Source of the DNA: Aestuariibius insulae
Lineage (GTDB): Bacteria > Pseudomonadota > Alphaproteobacteria > Rhodobacterales > Rhodobacteraceae
DNA: 64,000 nt
Direction: 5' to 3'
NCBI RefSeq assembly: GCF_040783535.2
Contig: NZ_JBFONW020000005.1
Location: 248,001 to 312,000, forward strand
Below the pieces are notes generated by a model. That model was not told the DNA's origin and ran no database searches. It saw only the letters and a program-made list of their open reading frames with translations. A program made the translations under genes and the position numbers. Shown piece by piece: positions 34,574 through 42,788 of this stretch. Within the stretch, counting starts at the first letter, position 1, and each line of letters begins with the position of its first letter.

Positions 34574-35782
34574 TCAAGGCAGCTTCAGATCGACCCAGAC
34601 GATGCGGTGCGGTCCTGCCGCTTGACCGTCTTCGCCAAAGAGGTCCGGCGGGAGTGGATCGGGCCAGAAGATCCCGGCATTCTCGACGGTGAGAGAGCGG
34701 TCCGGAAGGATGTAATCGACCCTGAGATTTCCCGGATCGCCGTCGGGCCAGTCCGCGGTGTCGAGCGCGGGATCGCCCCGGTGATCGAGGTCGGCGGCAG
34801 CTTTGCCTCCGTCGCTGCGCGGCTCGGGGTCCTGTAGGGACGGGTGAGCGAGGAGATCGTGGATCGCCTTTTTGCGGCCCTGTCCGTCGACGGGATCGAG
34901 GTTGACGACGCCTGAGAGGATCACGGGATGGGCCGGTTTTTCAGGGAGTTTTCCGTTCAGAAAGAGCTGCCAAAGGCGGATTTCGTCTGCGTTTCGCAAC
35001 CCGTTGCGATCCTCTGGGCCGTCGAAGACCGGCGGAGAGGCGTGAAAGACGAGCAACTCGATGGTCCGGGGTCCGGCATCGATGGGGATGATCCAGTGCG
35101 CGGTGGTGGAGACGCGCTGCACGTTAAGGATATCTTCGGAAAAGAACGGTTGGTTGCCGGTTTGGGGCAGCCGGGCATCCGGCAGGTCTTTCCAGAGGAT
35201 GGTGCTCAGATCGCGGATCTGATCGCTGAGGATTGGCTTGCGCGACAGGATCGCCATGCCGCCATCGCCGGAAAAGAGCCCGTAGCCTTGCGCGTCGCGG
35301 GGCCGTCCGGTGCGGCCGTCCCCGTCGATATCGAAGGGTGTCGAGAGGCCGGTATTGGGGCGGGCGGTGAAACGGTGGGGATAGGGCGCGATGGTCTCGG
35401 CGAGTTGGGCGTTAAGCTCGGTTAAGGCGGCGTGGCCGTGATCGTAGTCGATATTGGCAAGGATAAGGATGTCGGGATCGACATGGGAAATCTGCGCCAT
35501 CGCGGCGATCAGGCTTTCGTCTTTTCTGCCAAGAAGGTCGCGAAGCAGGAGGCCCGGCCCATCGCGGCTGAAGGGACCTGCGAAGACGGCAATGCGGAGT
35601 GTTTCGGCGGCGATCGCGCCGGGAGAAAGGACTGCCAGAACGAGAAGAAGGTACGCCGTTAGGCTAGAAATCCATCCCGTTCGGCGCGGGCATAGGCCTT
35701 GCGGCGCTTGCCTTCGATGATCATGCCGACCTTCGCCAGGGCGATGCCGCGCATCAGCAGACTTGCAGGTAAGAAGGCCCAT
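34574..35782 (-). CDS. Endonuclease/exonuclease/phosphatase family protein, start uncertain
   Basis: The protein has the EEP fold: LRIAVFAGPFSRDGPGLLLRDL, DPDILILANIDYDHGHAAL, GGMAILSRKPI, HPVILSGVVNLDPVDGQGR and VDYILPD. Several catalytic positions look changed (the usual D-H near the end reads PHRIVW; N-x-D reads V-N-L-D). The signal segment LTAYLLLVLAVLSPGAIA sits 40 residues inside the frame opened by the ATG at 35782, and no ATG, GTG or TTG lies closer. An ATT at 35671 would begin MSSLTAYLLL, a good signal peptide, inside the end of the upstream gene. The protein is thus probably exported. It lies between leuD and leuB. Confidence 0.75.
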   Translation of the reverse strand: MGLLTCKSADARHRPGEGRHDHRRQAPQGLCPRRTGWISSLTAYLLLVLAVLSPGAIAAETLRIAVFAGPFSRDGPGLLLRDLLGRKDESLIAAMAQISHVDPDILILANIDYDHGHAALTELNAQLAETIAPYPHRFTARPNTGLSTPFDIDGDGRTGRPRDAQGYGLFSGDGGMAILSRKPILSDQIRDLSTILWKDLPDARLPQTGNQPFFSEDILNVQRVSTTAHWIIPIDAGPRTIELLVFHASPPVFDGPEDRNGLRNADEIRLWQLFLNGKLPEKPAHPVILSGVVNLDPVDGQGRKKAIHDLLAHPSLQDPEPRSDGGKAAADLDHRGDPALDTADWPDGDPGNLRVDYILPDRSLTVENAGIFWPDPLPPDLFGEDGQAAGPHRIVWVDLKLP

Positions 35783-36495
35783 GCCGTCATCGTCCAGATC
35801 AGGGTCTGGTTGTCGGAGAGGACGGAGTAGTCGAGGAAGGATGCCGCCGCTTTGACAACCGCTGGCATCACGAATGGCAGCAGGAACCCTAAGATAAGGT
35901 TAATGCGGGCATCCCTGTAGAGGCGGGTGACGACGTCGTCCCCGGCGGAAGGGTCGAACATCGGCAGGTTGACCCAGACGTTGAACGGACGCGCGCGGCT
36001 GGGCCAGCGGTGGATCAGCATCAGCCAGACGAAGATCGCGATGGACAGCAGCGAAATGACGTAAGCGATGCCTGCGGCGGTGCGGATCCGTTCGATCAGA
36101 TCGGCGTCCATGTTGGACGGCATGGCCAGCACGACGAGGCGGACGGGCGAATAGGGGAAGTCGACGGCCTGGGCGACGAGGCGGCCGAGGATCTCGACAA
36201 AGCGGCGCAGGATCGCGCCATCGGAGGGCACCTGGATGATCGCCGTCAGCAGAAGGACGGTGATGAAGATCGACAGGAAGCGGATGCGGTTGAAGGGCGG
36301 CGCATCGCGGAATTCAACAAGGCTGGGCGCATCGGAGCCGTATTCGACAAGGGTCAGGACGGCAGCGAAGAGCGCGATCAGAGCGGCGATCTGGGCAGTG
36401 TCGGCAGTCGTGCCTTCGAGTACCAGCGACGGCATGAGGATCAGGGCGACGACGCACATCGCGCGCAGGACAGCTCCGGCCAGCCTCGAGATCAC
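35659..36495 (-). CDS. Multi-pass membrane protein of unknown function
   Basis: This 278-residue protein has about seven hydrophobic segments (for example AMCVVALILMPSLVLEG, AALIALFAAVLTLVEYG, ISLLSIAIFVWLMLI, LILGFLLPFVMPAVV) and a basic C-terminal tail. I do not recognise a named family. It overlaps the start region of the EEP-family gene and the two may be a functional pair. It begins after a 393-bp gap that follows leuD and lies inside the leucine block without an obvious link to leucine synthesis. Confidence 0.75.
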   Translation of the reverse strand: MISRLAGAVLRAMCVVALILMPSLVLEGTTADTAQIAALIALFAAVLTLVEYGSDAPSLVEFRDAPPFNRIRFLSIFITVLLLTAIIQVPSDGAILRRFVEILGRLVAQAVDFPYSPVRLVVLAMPSNMDADLIERIRTAAGIAYVISLLSIAIFVWLMLIHRWPSRARPFNVWVNLPMFDPSAGDDVVTRLYRDARINLILGFLLPFVMPAVVKAAASFLDYSVLSDNQTLIWTMTAWAFLPASLLMRGIALAKVGMIIEGKRRKAYARAERDGFLA

Positions 36496-36888
36496 GATGC
36501 AATTCCTCCCCGTTCGCGGACTCCGTTTGGGAGCCCAAATTCAGGACTATCGCCACCACCGATCCCCAAAACGGTCAGCCTCATCGCTATCTCATTTCTC
36601 CCCGGGTCTCTTGTGGCAGACAAGGTCATAGCGACGTTGGCCCGAGAAGTGAGACTATTTTGCGGCGATACTGGCGCGACTTTGCAACCATTGCAGTATA
36701 TCCAAGCAGACCGCGCACAACCAGATCGAGATGTAGTCCCGTAGTGGATCAAATGAGCTATATCTTGATTTTTCTCTGTTGCGCATTTTGACGCAACGTC
36801 CTGGAAAACCGCGTCATCGTTTCCACTGGTCCGGGCGGGGTCCACCCGGAATTACGTGACAAACCTGCCAAAACAACCCCCGGCTGCA
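36496..36888. other. 393-bp intergenic region between leuD and the membrane-protein gene
   Basis: No supported gene. It contains a perfect inverted repeat GTTGCG-cattttga-CGCAAC (36778–36797), and a GC hairpin near 36871–36893 at the leuD stop that could act as a weak terminator on the leftward strand (followed by TTGTTTT). The inverted repeat is well placed to be an operator or structured leader for the membrane-protein gene, which starts at 36495. Confidence 0.4.
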
Positions 36889-37494
36889 TCAAACCCAGGG
36901 GCGGGATTGGGCGGCGTCCGATTCGAATCGATCGATGGAGGAGACGTTCTCCATCGTCAGTCCGATATCGTCGAGGCCGTTCAGAAGGCAGTGCTTCTTG
37001 AAGGCGTCGACCTCGAAGGACATCGTCTCTCCTTCGGAGGTCGTGATGGTCTGGCCCTCAAGGTCCACAGTGATGCGGGCGTTCGCGCCTTTCTCGGCTT
37101 CGGTCATCAACAGGTCCACCTGTTCTTGCGGGAGCGCGATGGGCAGGATGCCGTTCTTGAAGCAATTGTTGTAGAAGATATCGGCGAAGCTGGGCGCGAT
37201 CACGCAGCGGATGCCGAAATCCTTGATCGCCCAGGGGGCATGTTCGCGGGAGGAGCCGCAGCCGAAATTGTCGCCGCCGATCAGGATCTCGGCCTCGCGG
37301 TAGGCGTCCTTGTTGAGCACGAAATTCTCGTTCTCGGAGCCGTCGTCGTTATAGCGCATCTCGTCGAAGAGGTTCACGCCGAGGCCGGAGCGTTTGATCG
37401 TCTTGAGGAACTGCTTGGGGATGATCATATCGGTGTCGACGTTGATCAGGGGCAGCGGCGCGGCGATGCCGGTGAGGGTGGTGAACTTGTCCAT
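36889..37494 (-). CDS. leuD: 3-isopropylmalate dehydratase small subunit
   Basis: This 201-residue subunit pairs with LeuC to isomerise 2- to 3-isopropylmalate. INVDTDMIIPKQFLKTI, GGDNFGCGSSREHAPWAIKDFGIRCVIAPSFADIFYNNCFKNG and LLNGLDDIGLTM are all diagnostic of LeuD. The start MDKFTTLTG at 37494 has AAAGGAGAG upstream. It follows leuC after a 187-bp gap that contains repeat copy C, an unusually wide gap for this gene pair. Confidence 0.97.
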   Translation of the reverse strand: MDKFTTLTGIAAPLPLINVDTDMIIPKQFLKTIKRSGLGVNLFDEMRYNDDGSENENFVLNKDAYREAEILIGGDNFGCGSSREHAPWAIKDFGIRCVIAPSFADIFYNNCFKNGILPIALPQEQVDLLMTEAEKGANARITVDLEGQTITTSEGETMSFEVDAFKKHCLLNGLDDIGLTMENVSSIDRFESDAAQSRPWV

Positions 37495-37589
37495 TCGGGT
37501 CTCTCCTTTCACGGAGGAAGTTAACTGTCTTGGCGAAAGGGTGAAGATCAGGTTCGCGGATCTTCATCCTCGTAAGCAAAAATTCACGT

Positions 37590-37630
37590 TCGGTATCCGG
37601 TCGGTATTGCGTCGGTATCAGGTCGGTGGA
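37590..37630 (+). repeat. TCGGTAT 11-bp-period intergenic repeat, copy C
   Basis: TCGGTATCCGG, TCGGTATTGCG, TCGGTATCAGG, TCGGTGGA, one base different from copy B. It lies in the leuC–leuD gap, 52 bp after the leuC stop. All three copies read in the same direction on the plus strand. Confidence 0.9.
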
Positions 37631-37681
37631 ATCGGCGTGCCCTGTGCGGAATTGCGACGCCACCGGACCGGATGCTGGTGA

Positions 37682-39088
<1,407 letters not shown>

Positions 39089-39141
39089 GATGGTCCTCTC
39101 CCTTGGAAGTGAAATGCAGCGGTGACAGTCGGAAGGCGCGT

Positions 39142-39228
39142 TTAGCCGCGCGCGCGGACGGTCCGGAGCGGGCCGTGAAAGCGCTCGATCAGGCGGGCGC
39201 GGTCGCCGATGTCGAAAAGACGGATCAT
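39142..39228 (-). CDS. Putative short upstream ORF of leuC, apparently leaderless (28 residues)
   Basis: An ATG at 39228 opens 28 codons starting MIRLFDIGDRARLIE and ending RTVRARG, closing 53 bp before the leuC start. It has no ribosome binding site, but a promoter TTGCGA–17–TATCGT ends only 8 nt upstream, so the transcript should begin at or next to the ATG. Seven codons are for arginine and three for leucine. A role as a leader peptide for leuC is an inference; no attenuator hairpin is obvious between it and leuC. Confidence 0.4.
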   Translation of the reverse strand: MIRLFDIGDRARLIERFHGPLRTVRARG

Positions 39229-39236
39229 GGGGCGGG

Positions 39237-39265
39237 ACGATACGCTGTCCGGGCCTATCTCGCAA
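39237..39265 (-). promoter_or_regulatory. Probable leuC promoter
   Basis: On the leftward strand TTGCGA (39265–39260) and TATCGT (39242–39237) are separated by 17 nt. Predicted transcription start is near 39229, just at the ATG of the short upstream ORF and about 140 nt before leuC. Confidence 0.5.
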
Positions 39266-39309
39266 GGTGTGGGTGACGTTGTTGGGCCTGAATGGCAGGA
39301 GGATGCGGG

Positions 39310-39930
39310 ATGTTGAAACGGTTGGTTCTGGGCGTGGCCGCCCTGATCGGAGGGTCTGGTGCTGTGGCGCAGGGATATAACGGGCTGGAAGTGCCGCCCT
39401 ACGAGGTGGTCCGGCAGGACGGCGCGGTGGAGCTGCGGGACTATCAGCCGCACCTTCTGGCCGAGGTGACGGTGGAGGGCGCCCGGCGGTCTGCGCTGAA
39501 CACGGGCTTTCGGGTGCTGGCCGGGTATATCTTCGGCGGCAACAGCGCGTCGGACAAGATCGCGATGACGGCACCCGTGGCCCAATCGGAGAAGATCGAG
39601 ATGACCGCGCCGGTCGGGCAGAGCGGATCGGACGGGCGTTGGACGGTGACGTTCATGATGCCGTCGCGGTTCACGGTAGACACTTTGCCCACGCCCGAGA
39701 ACGAGGCGGTGGTCTTTCGAGAGGCGCCCGCGAGTCGTCAGGCGGTGCTGACCTTCTCCGGGCGGGCGACGCAGGCGCAGCTGGACCGGCGGGAAGCTGA
39801 GCTGACCGGATGGATCGAGGCGGCTGGGCTAAAGCGGACGGGGCCGGTTGCGCATTATTACTACGATGATCCCTTTACCCTGCCGGGTCAGCGTCGCAAC
39901 GAAGTCGCGATCCCGGTGGCAAAAGAGTAA
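39310..39930 (+). CDS. SOUL family heme-binding protein, exported
   Basis: This 206-residue protein has an N-terminal signal (MLKRLVLGVAALIGGSGAVA before QGYNGLE) and a SOUL domain: PPYEVVRQDGAVELRDYQPHLLAEVTV, FRVLAGYIFGGNSASDKIAMTAPVAQ with the repeated I-A/E-M-T-A-P-V segments, FMMPSRFTVDTLP and a C-terminal YYYDDPFTLPGQRRNEVAI. SOUL proteins bind haem in some members; the role in bacteria is unclear. AGGAGG stands about 8 nt before the ATG. It is divergent from leuC. Confidence 0.93.
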   Translation: MLKRLVLGVAALIGGSGAVAQGYNGLEVPPYEVVRQDGAVELRDYQPHLLAEVTVEGARRSALNTGFRVLAGYIFGGNSASDKIAMTAPVAQSEKIEMTAPVGQSGSDGRWTVTFMMPSRFTVDTLPTPENEAVVFREAPASRQAVLTFSGRATQAQLDRREAELTGWIEAAGLKRTGPVAHYYYDDPFTLPGQRRNEVAIPVAKE

Positions 39931-39982
39931 CTCTTTCGTGCCATCCTTGTGCGGATCAAGGTCGCAAGGCAAAGTGTGATCC

Positions 39983-41419
39983 ATGCAGCATGACGGCATC
40001 AATGGCAGACAGGGGCCGGGGACGGATCCCGAAGCCGATCCCGGGTCCGAGACCGGGATCGATTCCGGCGTCGAGATCCCAGCGGTCGAGGCTGAGGATC
40101 TGCTTGAGATCGGCCAGTCCGTCCTGTCGCGCGGCGAGGTTTTTCTTCAGACGCTGATGCGGCCTTGGAATGCGTATCAGGTCGCCATCATCTTTGGAGT
40201 GTTCCTAATCGCCATAGGTCTGCGGTGGTATTTCGGCCCGCGGATGCATGCCTGGATGCGCACCAAGACCGGCTGGCCGCGCTGGCGGCTGAAGGCGCTG
40301 GTCGTCGTTCACAAGCGGCTGCGGATGATCTTTTTCGTGGTGCTGATCTGGGTCGCCTATTTCGTGATGCGCGAGATCACGTGGCCCTCTCGATCCTATC
40401 TCATAGGGATCATCGCCAATCTGGCGACGGCCTGGCTGGTCGTGGCCTTGGGCACGCGGCTGATCGGAAACATGCTGGTCCGGCAAGTGGTCCGCTATGG
40501 CGCCTGGGCCTGGATCACGCTGAGCATCCTGCGGCTGACGGACGAGGCGATTGCGATCCTCGACGGGATCGCAGTGGAGCTGGGCGAGATGCGGATCTCG
40601 CTTTGGCTGGTGATCCGGGCCATCGCACTGCTGGGACTGCTGATCTATCTGGCGCGGTTCCTGACACGCACCACGTCGGACCGCGTCAGCCGGAACGAGG
40701 ATCTGAGCCCGTCGATGCGGGTTCTCGTCGTCAAGCTGCTGCAGGTCGTATTTTACGGGGTCGCGATCTTTGTCGGCCTGCGCGCGGTCGGAGTGGATCT
40801 GACGGGTCTTGCGGTTCTGTCGGGTGCCATCGGTATCGGTCTGGGCTTCGGTCTGCAAAAGGTCGTCTCGAACCTTGTATCGGGCGTGATCCTGTTGTTG
40901 GACCGGTCGATCAAGCCGGGGGACGTCATTTCTCTGGGAGAGACGTTCGGCTGGATCAACTCGCTCGGCGCGCGCTACGTGTCGATTACGACGCGGGACG
41001 GGAAGGAATATCTGATCCCGAACGAGGATCTGATCACCAATCAGGTGGTCAACTGGTCCCATTCGAACGAATTTGTGCGGCTCGATATCTATTTCGGCAC
41101 GGCCTATGGCGACGATCCGCACGAGGTGCGGCGGATTGCCATCGAGGCTGCGAAGAACGTGACCCGCGTGCTCGATTTCAGGCCGCCGGTTTGCCATATC
41201 GTGGGCTTCGGCGACAGTTCGGTCGACTATATCCTGCGGTTCTGGATCAAGGATCCGACCGGCGGTCTGACCAATATCCGCGGCAACGTCTATCTGGCGC
41301 TGTGGGATGCGTTCAACGAAAACGGCGTGTCGTTCCCCTTCCCGCAGCGGGAGGTCAAGCTGCTGGAAGGCTCGCAGTTGCAGACCAGCAAGGCGGAATT
41401 CGGCAAGGCGGCGGAATAG
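39983..41419 (+). CDS. Mechanosensitive ion channel, MscS family
   Basis: This 478-residue inner-membrane protein has an acidic N-terminal region (to about residue 45), four to five membrane helices, and the MscS core: VKLLQVVFYGVAIFVGLRAVGV, then the pore helix and beta domain GAIGIGLGFGLQKVVSNLVSG, LLDRSIKPGDVI, WINSLGARYVSITTRDGKEYLIPNEDLITNQVVNW. Such channels open on membrane tension and protect against osmotic shock. It is larger than E. coli MscS because of the extra N-terminal helices. The ATG at 39983 has only a weak ribosome binding site, so the start is uncertain. Confidence 0.93.
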   Translation: MQHDGINGRQGPGTDPEADPGSETGIDSGVEIPAVEAEDLLEIGQSVLSRGEVFLQTLMRPWNAYQVAIIFGVFLIAIGLRWYFGPRMHAWMRTKTGWPRWRLKALVVVHKRLRMIFFVVLIWVAYFVMREITWPSRSYLIGIIANLATAWLVVALGTRLIGNMLVRQVVRYGAWAWITLSILRLTDEAIAILDGIAVELGEMRISLWLVIRAIALLGLLIYLARFLTRTTSDRVSRNEDLSPSMRVLVVKLLQVVFYGVAIFVGLRAVGVDLTGLAVLSGAIGIGLGFGLQKVVSNLVSGVILLLDRSIKPGDVISLGETFGWINSLGARYVSITTRDGKEYLIPNEDLITNQVVNWSHSNEFVRLDIYFGTAYGDDPHEVRRIAIEAAKNVTRVLDFRPPVCHIVGFGDSSVDYILRFWIKDPTGGLTNIRGNVYLALWDAFNENGVSFPFPQREVKLLEGSQLQTSKAEFGKAAE

Positions 41420-41560
41420 GTCGCGCCCCGCCGATCTGCGCACATCTTGTCACAGGAGAGCCTGCGCCCTGCCCTTGTCATTGAAATGACATGCCCCCGT
41501 TGTTACCCTTAGGCCACGCCCGGCGCCGGGGCACGTATGCGGCGCGTTTCAAGGAGGACA

Positions 41561-41650
41561 ATGGTCTGTCTCTTTCTTCAACGGCGGGGAGCCCCGCCTC
41601 AGCGGCGCAGGCCGCTTCGATGGGCGCCGGTGGCGCGTCCGGTCCGATGA
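41561..41650 (+). CDS. Putative leader ORF upstream of rsfS (29 residues, Arg/Pro-rich)
   Basis: A strong AAGGAGG at 41551–41557 is followed by an ATG that opens only 29 codons (begins MVCLFLQRRG, ends VARPVR; nine Arg, five Pro, pI very high). Its TGA overlaps an ATG of the rsfS frame (ATGA at 41647–41650). The rsfS frame has no start near this ribosome binding site. This arrangement fits a translated leader that hands ribosomes to rsfS; a frameshift in the sequence is the main alternative. Confidence 0.45.
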   Translation: MVCLFLQRRGAPPQRRRPLRWAPVARPVR

Positions 41651-42003
41651 CCCAGAGCAGCATGAGCGAACAGCTTCTCGCGGCCATCCTTTCATCCCTC
41701 GAGAGCGACAAGGCAGAGGACGTGGTGCAGATCGATCTGCGCGGTAAATCCGAAATGGGCGATTACATGGTGATCTGCTCGGGTCGGTCGACACGTCAGG
41801 TCGCGGCGATCTCGGAAAAGCTGACCGACCTGCTCAAGGCCGAATTCGGGGTGATCTCGAAGGTCGAGGGCAAGGATACCGGTGACTGGGTGCTGATCGA
41901 TACAGGGGACGTGATCGTTCACGTCTTCCGGCCCGAAGTGCGCGAGTTCTACCAGCTCGAAAAGATGTGGCAACCGGCGGGAGCCGCGTCGGCCAAAGGG
42001 TAG
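41647..42003 (+). CDS. rsfS: Ribosome silencing factor RsfS
   Basis: The 118-residue product binds L14 on the large subunit and blocks subunit joining under starvation. The family core is LLAAILSSLESDKAEDVVQIDL, RGKSEMGDYMVICSGRSTRQVAAISEKL and GDWVLIDTGDVIVHVFRPEVREFYQLEKMW. I use the ATG at 41647, which overlaps the stop of a short leader ORF; 41662 (MSEQLL) is possible and upstream in-frame codons give a non-family extension. rlmH follows directly, the usual partner. Confidence 0.92.
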   Translation: MTQSSMSEQLLAAILSSLESDKAEDVVQIDLRGKSEMGDYMVICSGRSTRQVAAISEKLTDLLKAEFGVISKVEGKDTGDWVLIDTGDVIVHVFRPEVREFYQLEKMWQPAGAASAKG

Positions 42004-42474
42004 ATGCGCGTTCAGATCAGCGCCGTGGGCCGGCTTCGCAAGGGGCCGGAACTGGCGCTGCTGGAGGACTACCGGACGCGGTTCGACCGCACGGGCCGAG
42101 CCTTGGGGCTTGGCCCTTTGTCATTGAGCGAGGTCGAAGATCGCAAGGGCGGCGGGATGGCCGCCGAGGCGATCCTGCTGGAGCGGAGCCTGCCTGCGGG
42201 GTCGGTTCTGTGTGTGCTGGACGAGCGGGGGGCCGTGATGGGCTCGCCCGAATTCGCGAGACGGTTGGCGCGGTGGCGCGATGACGGGCGCGGTGACGCG
42301 GCCTTTGTCATCGGCGGCGCGGACGGTGTCGCGCCCGAGCTGCGGGAGCGCGCCGATCTGGTCCTGTCCTTCGGGGCGATGGTCTGGCCGCATATGCTGG
42401 CGCGGGTGATGCTGACCGAGCAGCTTTATCGCGCCGCCTCGATCCTGGCAGGCGCGCCCTATCATCGGGTGTAA
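42004..42474 (+). CDS. rlmH: 23S rRNA pseudouridine1915-N3 methyltransferase RlmH
   Basis: This 156-residue SPOUT-class enzyme methylates pseudouridine 1915 in helix 69 of 23S rRNA. The start MRVQISAVGRLRKGPELALLEDYRTRF, the knotted region VLDERGAVMGSPEFARRL, FVIGGADGV and the C-terminal LSFGAMVWPHMLARVMLTEQLYRAASI with YHR at the end are all conserved in RlmH. It begins on the base after the rsfS stop, so the pair is co-transcribed. Confidence 0.96.
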   Translation: MRVQISAVGRLRKGPELALLEDYRTRFDRTGRALGLGPLSLSEVEDRKGGGMAAEAILLERSLPAGSVLCVLDERGAVMGSPEFARRLARWRDDGRGDAAFVIGGADGVAPELRERADLVLSFGAMVWPHMLARVMLTEQLYRAASILAGAPYHRV

Positions 42475-42788
42475 GAGCGCCGGGCGCGCGCCGGGCCGGG
42501 GGCGGCGCTTCGACCGATGAACGACGCGCTTTATGGTCGCCAAGCTCGTCCTTACTGTCCCGCGGGACGTGCGGCGTTGCAAAAGCGCCGGCCCATGGGG
42601 CCGGTCCGGCGCTCGCCCGGCGCGGCGTTGCCGCTTGATCCGGGCGGACCGTGTCATCGGCTATAACCCAGTCGGCCACCTCTCGGGCGGCGTCCCGGCC
42701 TTGCGCCGGGACCTCTGGTCCAAACCGCCGGTTTCGGAGGGCGGCGCGGTGCTTTACACAGACAGCATTCACAGCAGAGAGCCGCGCC
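42475..42788 (+). promoter_or_regulatory. GC-rich gap before gpmI with three strong hairpins
   Basis: This 314-bp stretch holds no supported gene but three clear inverted repeats: GTCCCGCGGGAC (42557–42568), GCGCCGG/CCGGCGC (42585–42591 with 42606–42612, inner GGCCC/GGGGCC extends it) and GTCCCGG/CCGGGAC (42692–42698 with 42706–42712). None is followed by a T run, so they are more likely leader structure than terminators. Confidence 0.4.

Noticed and set aside
36492..36845. 117-codon leftward frame in the gap upstream of the membrane-protein gene
   Set aside because: No ribosome binding site and no family resemblance; composition looks like random translation of intergenic DNA.
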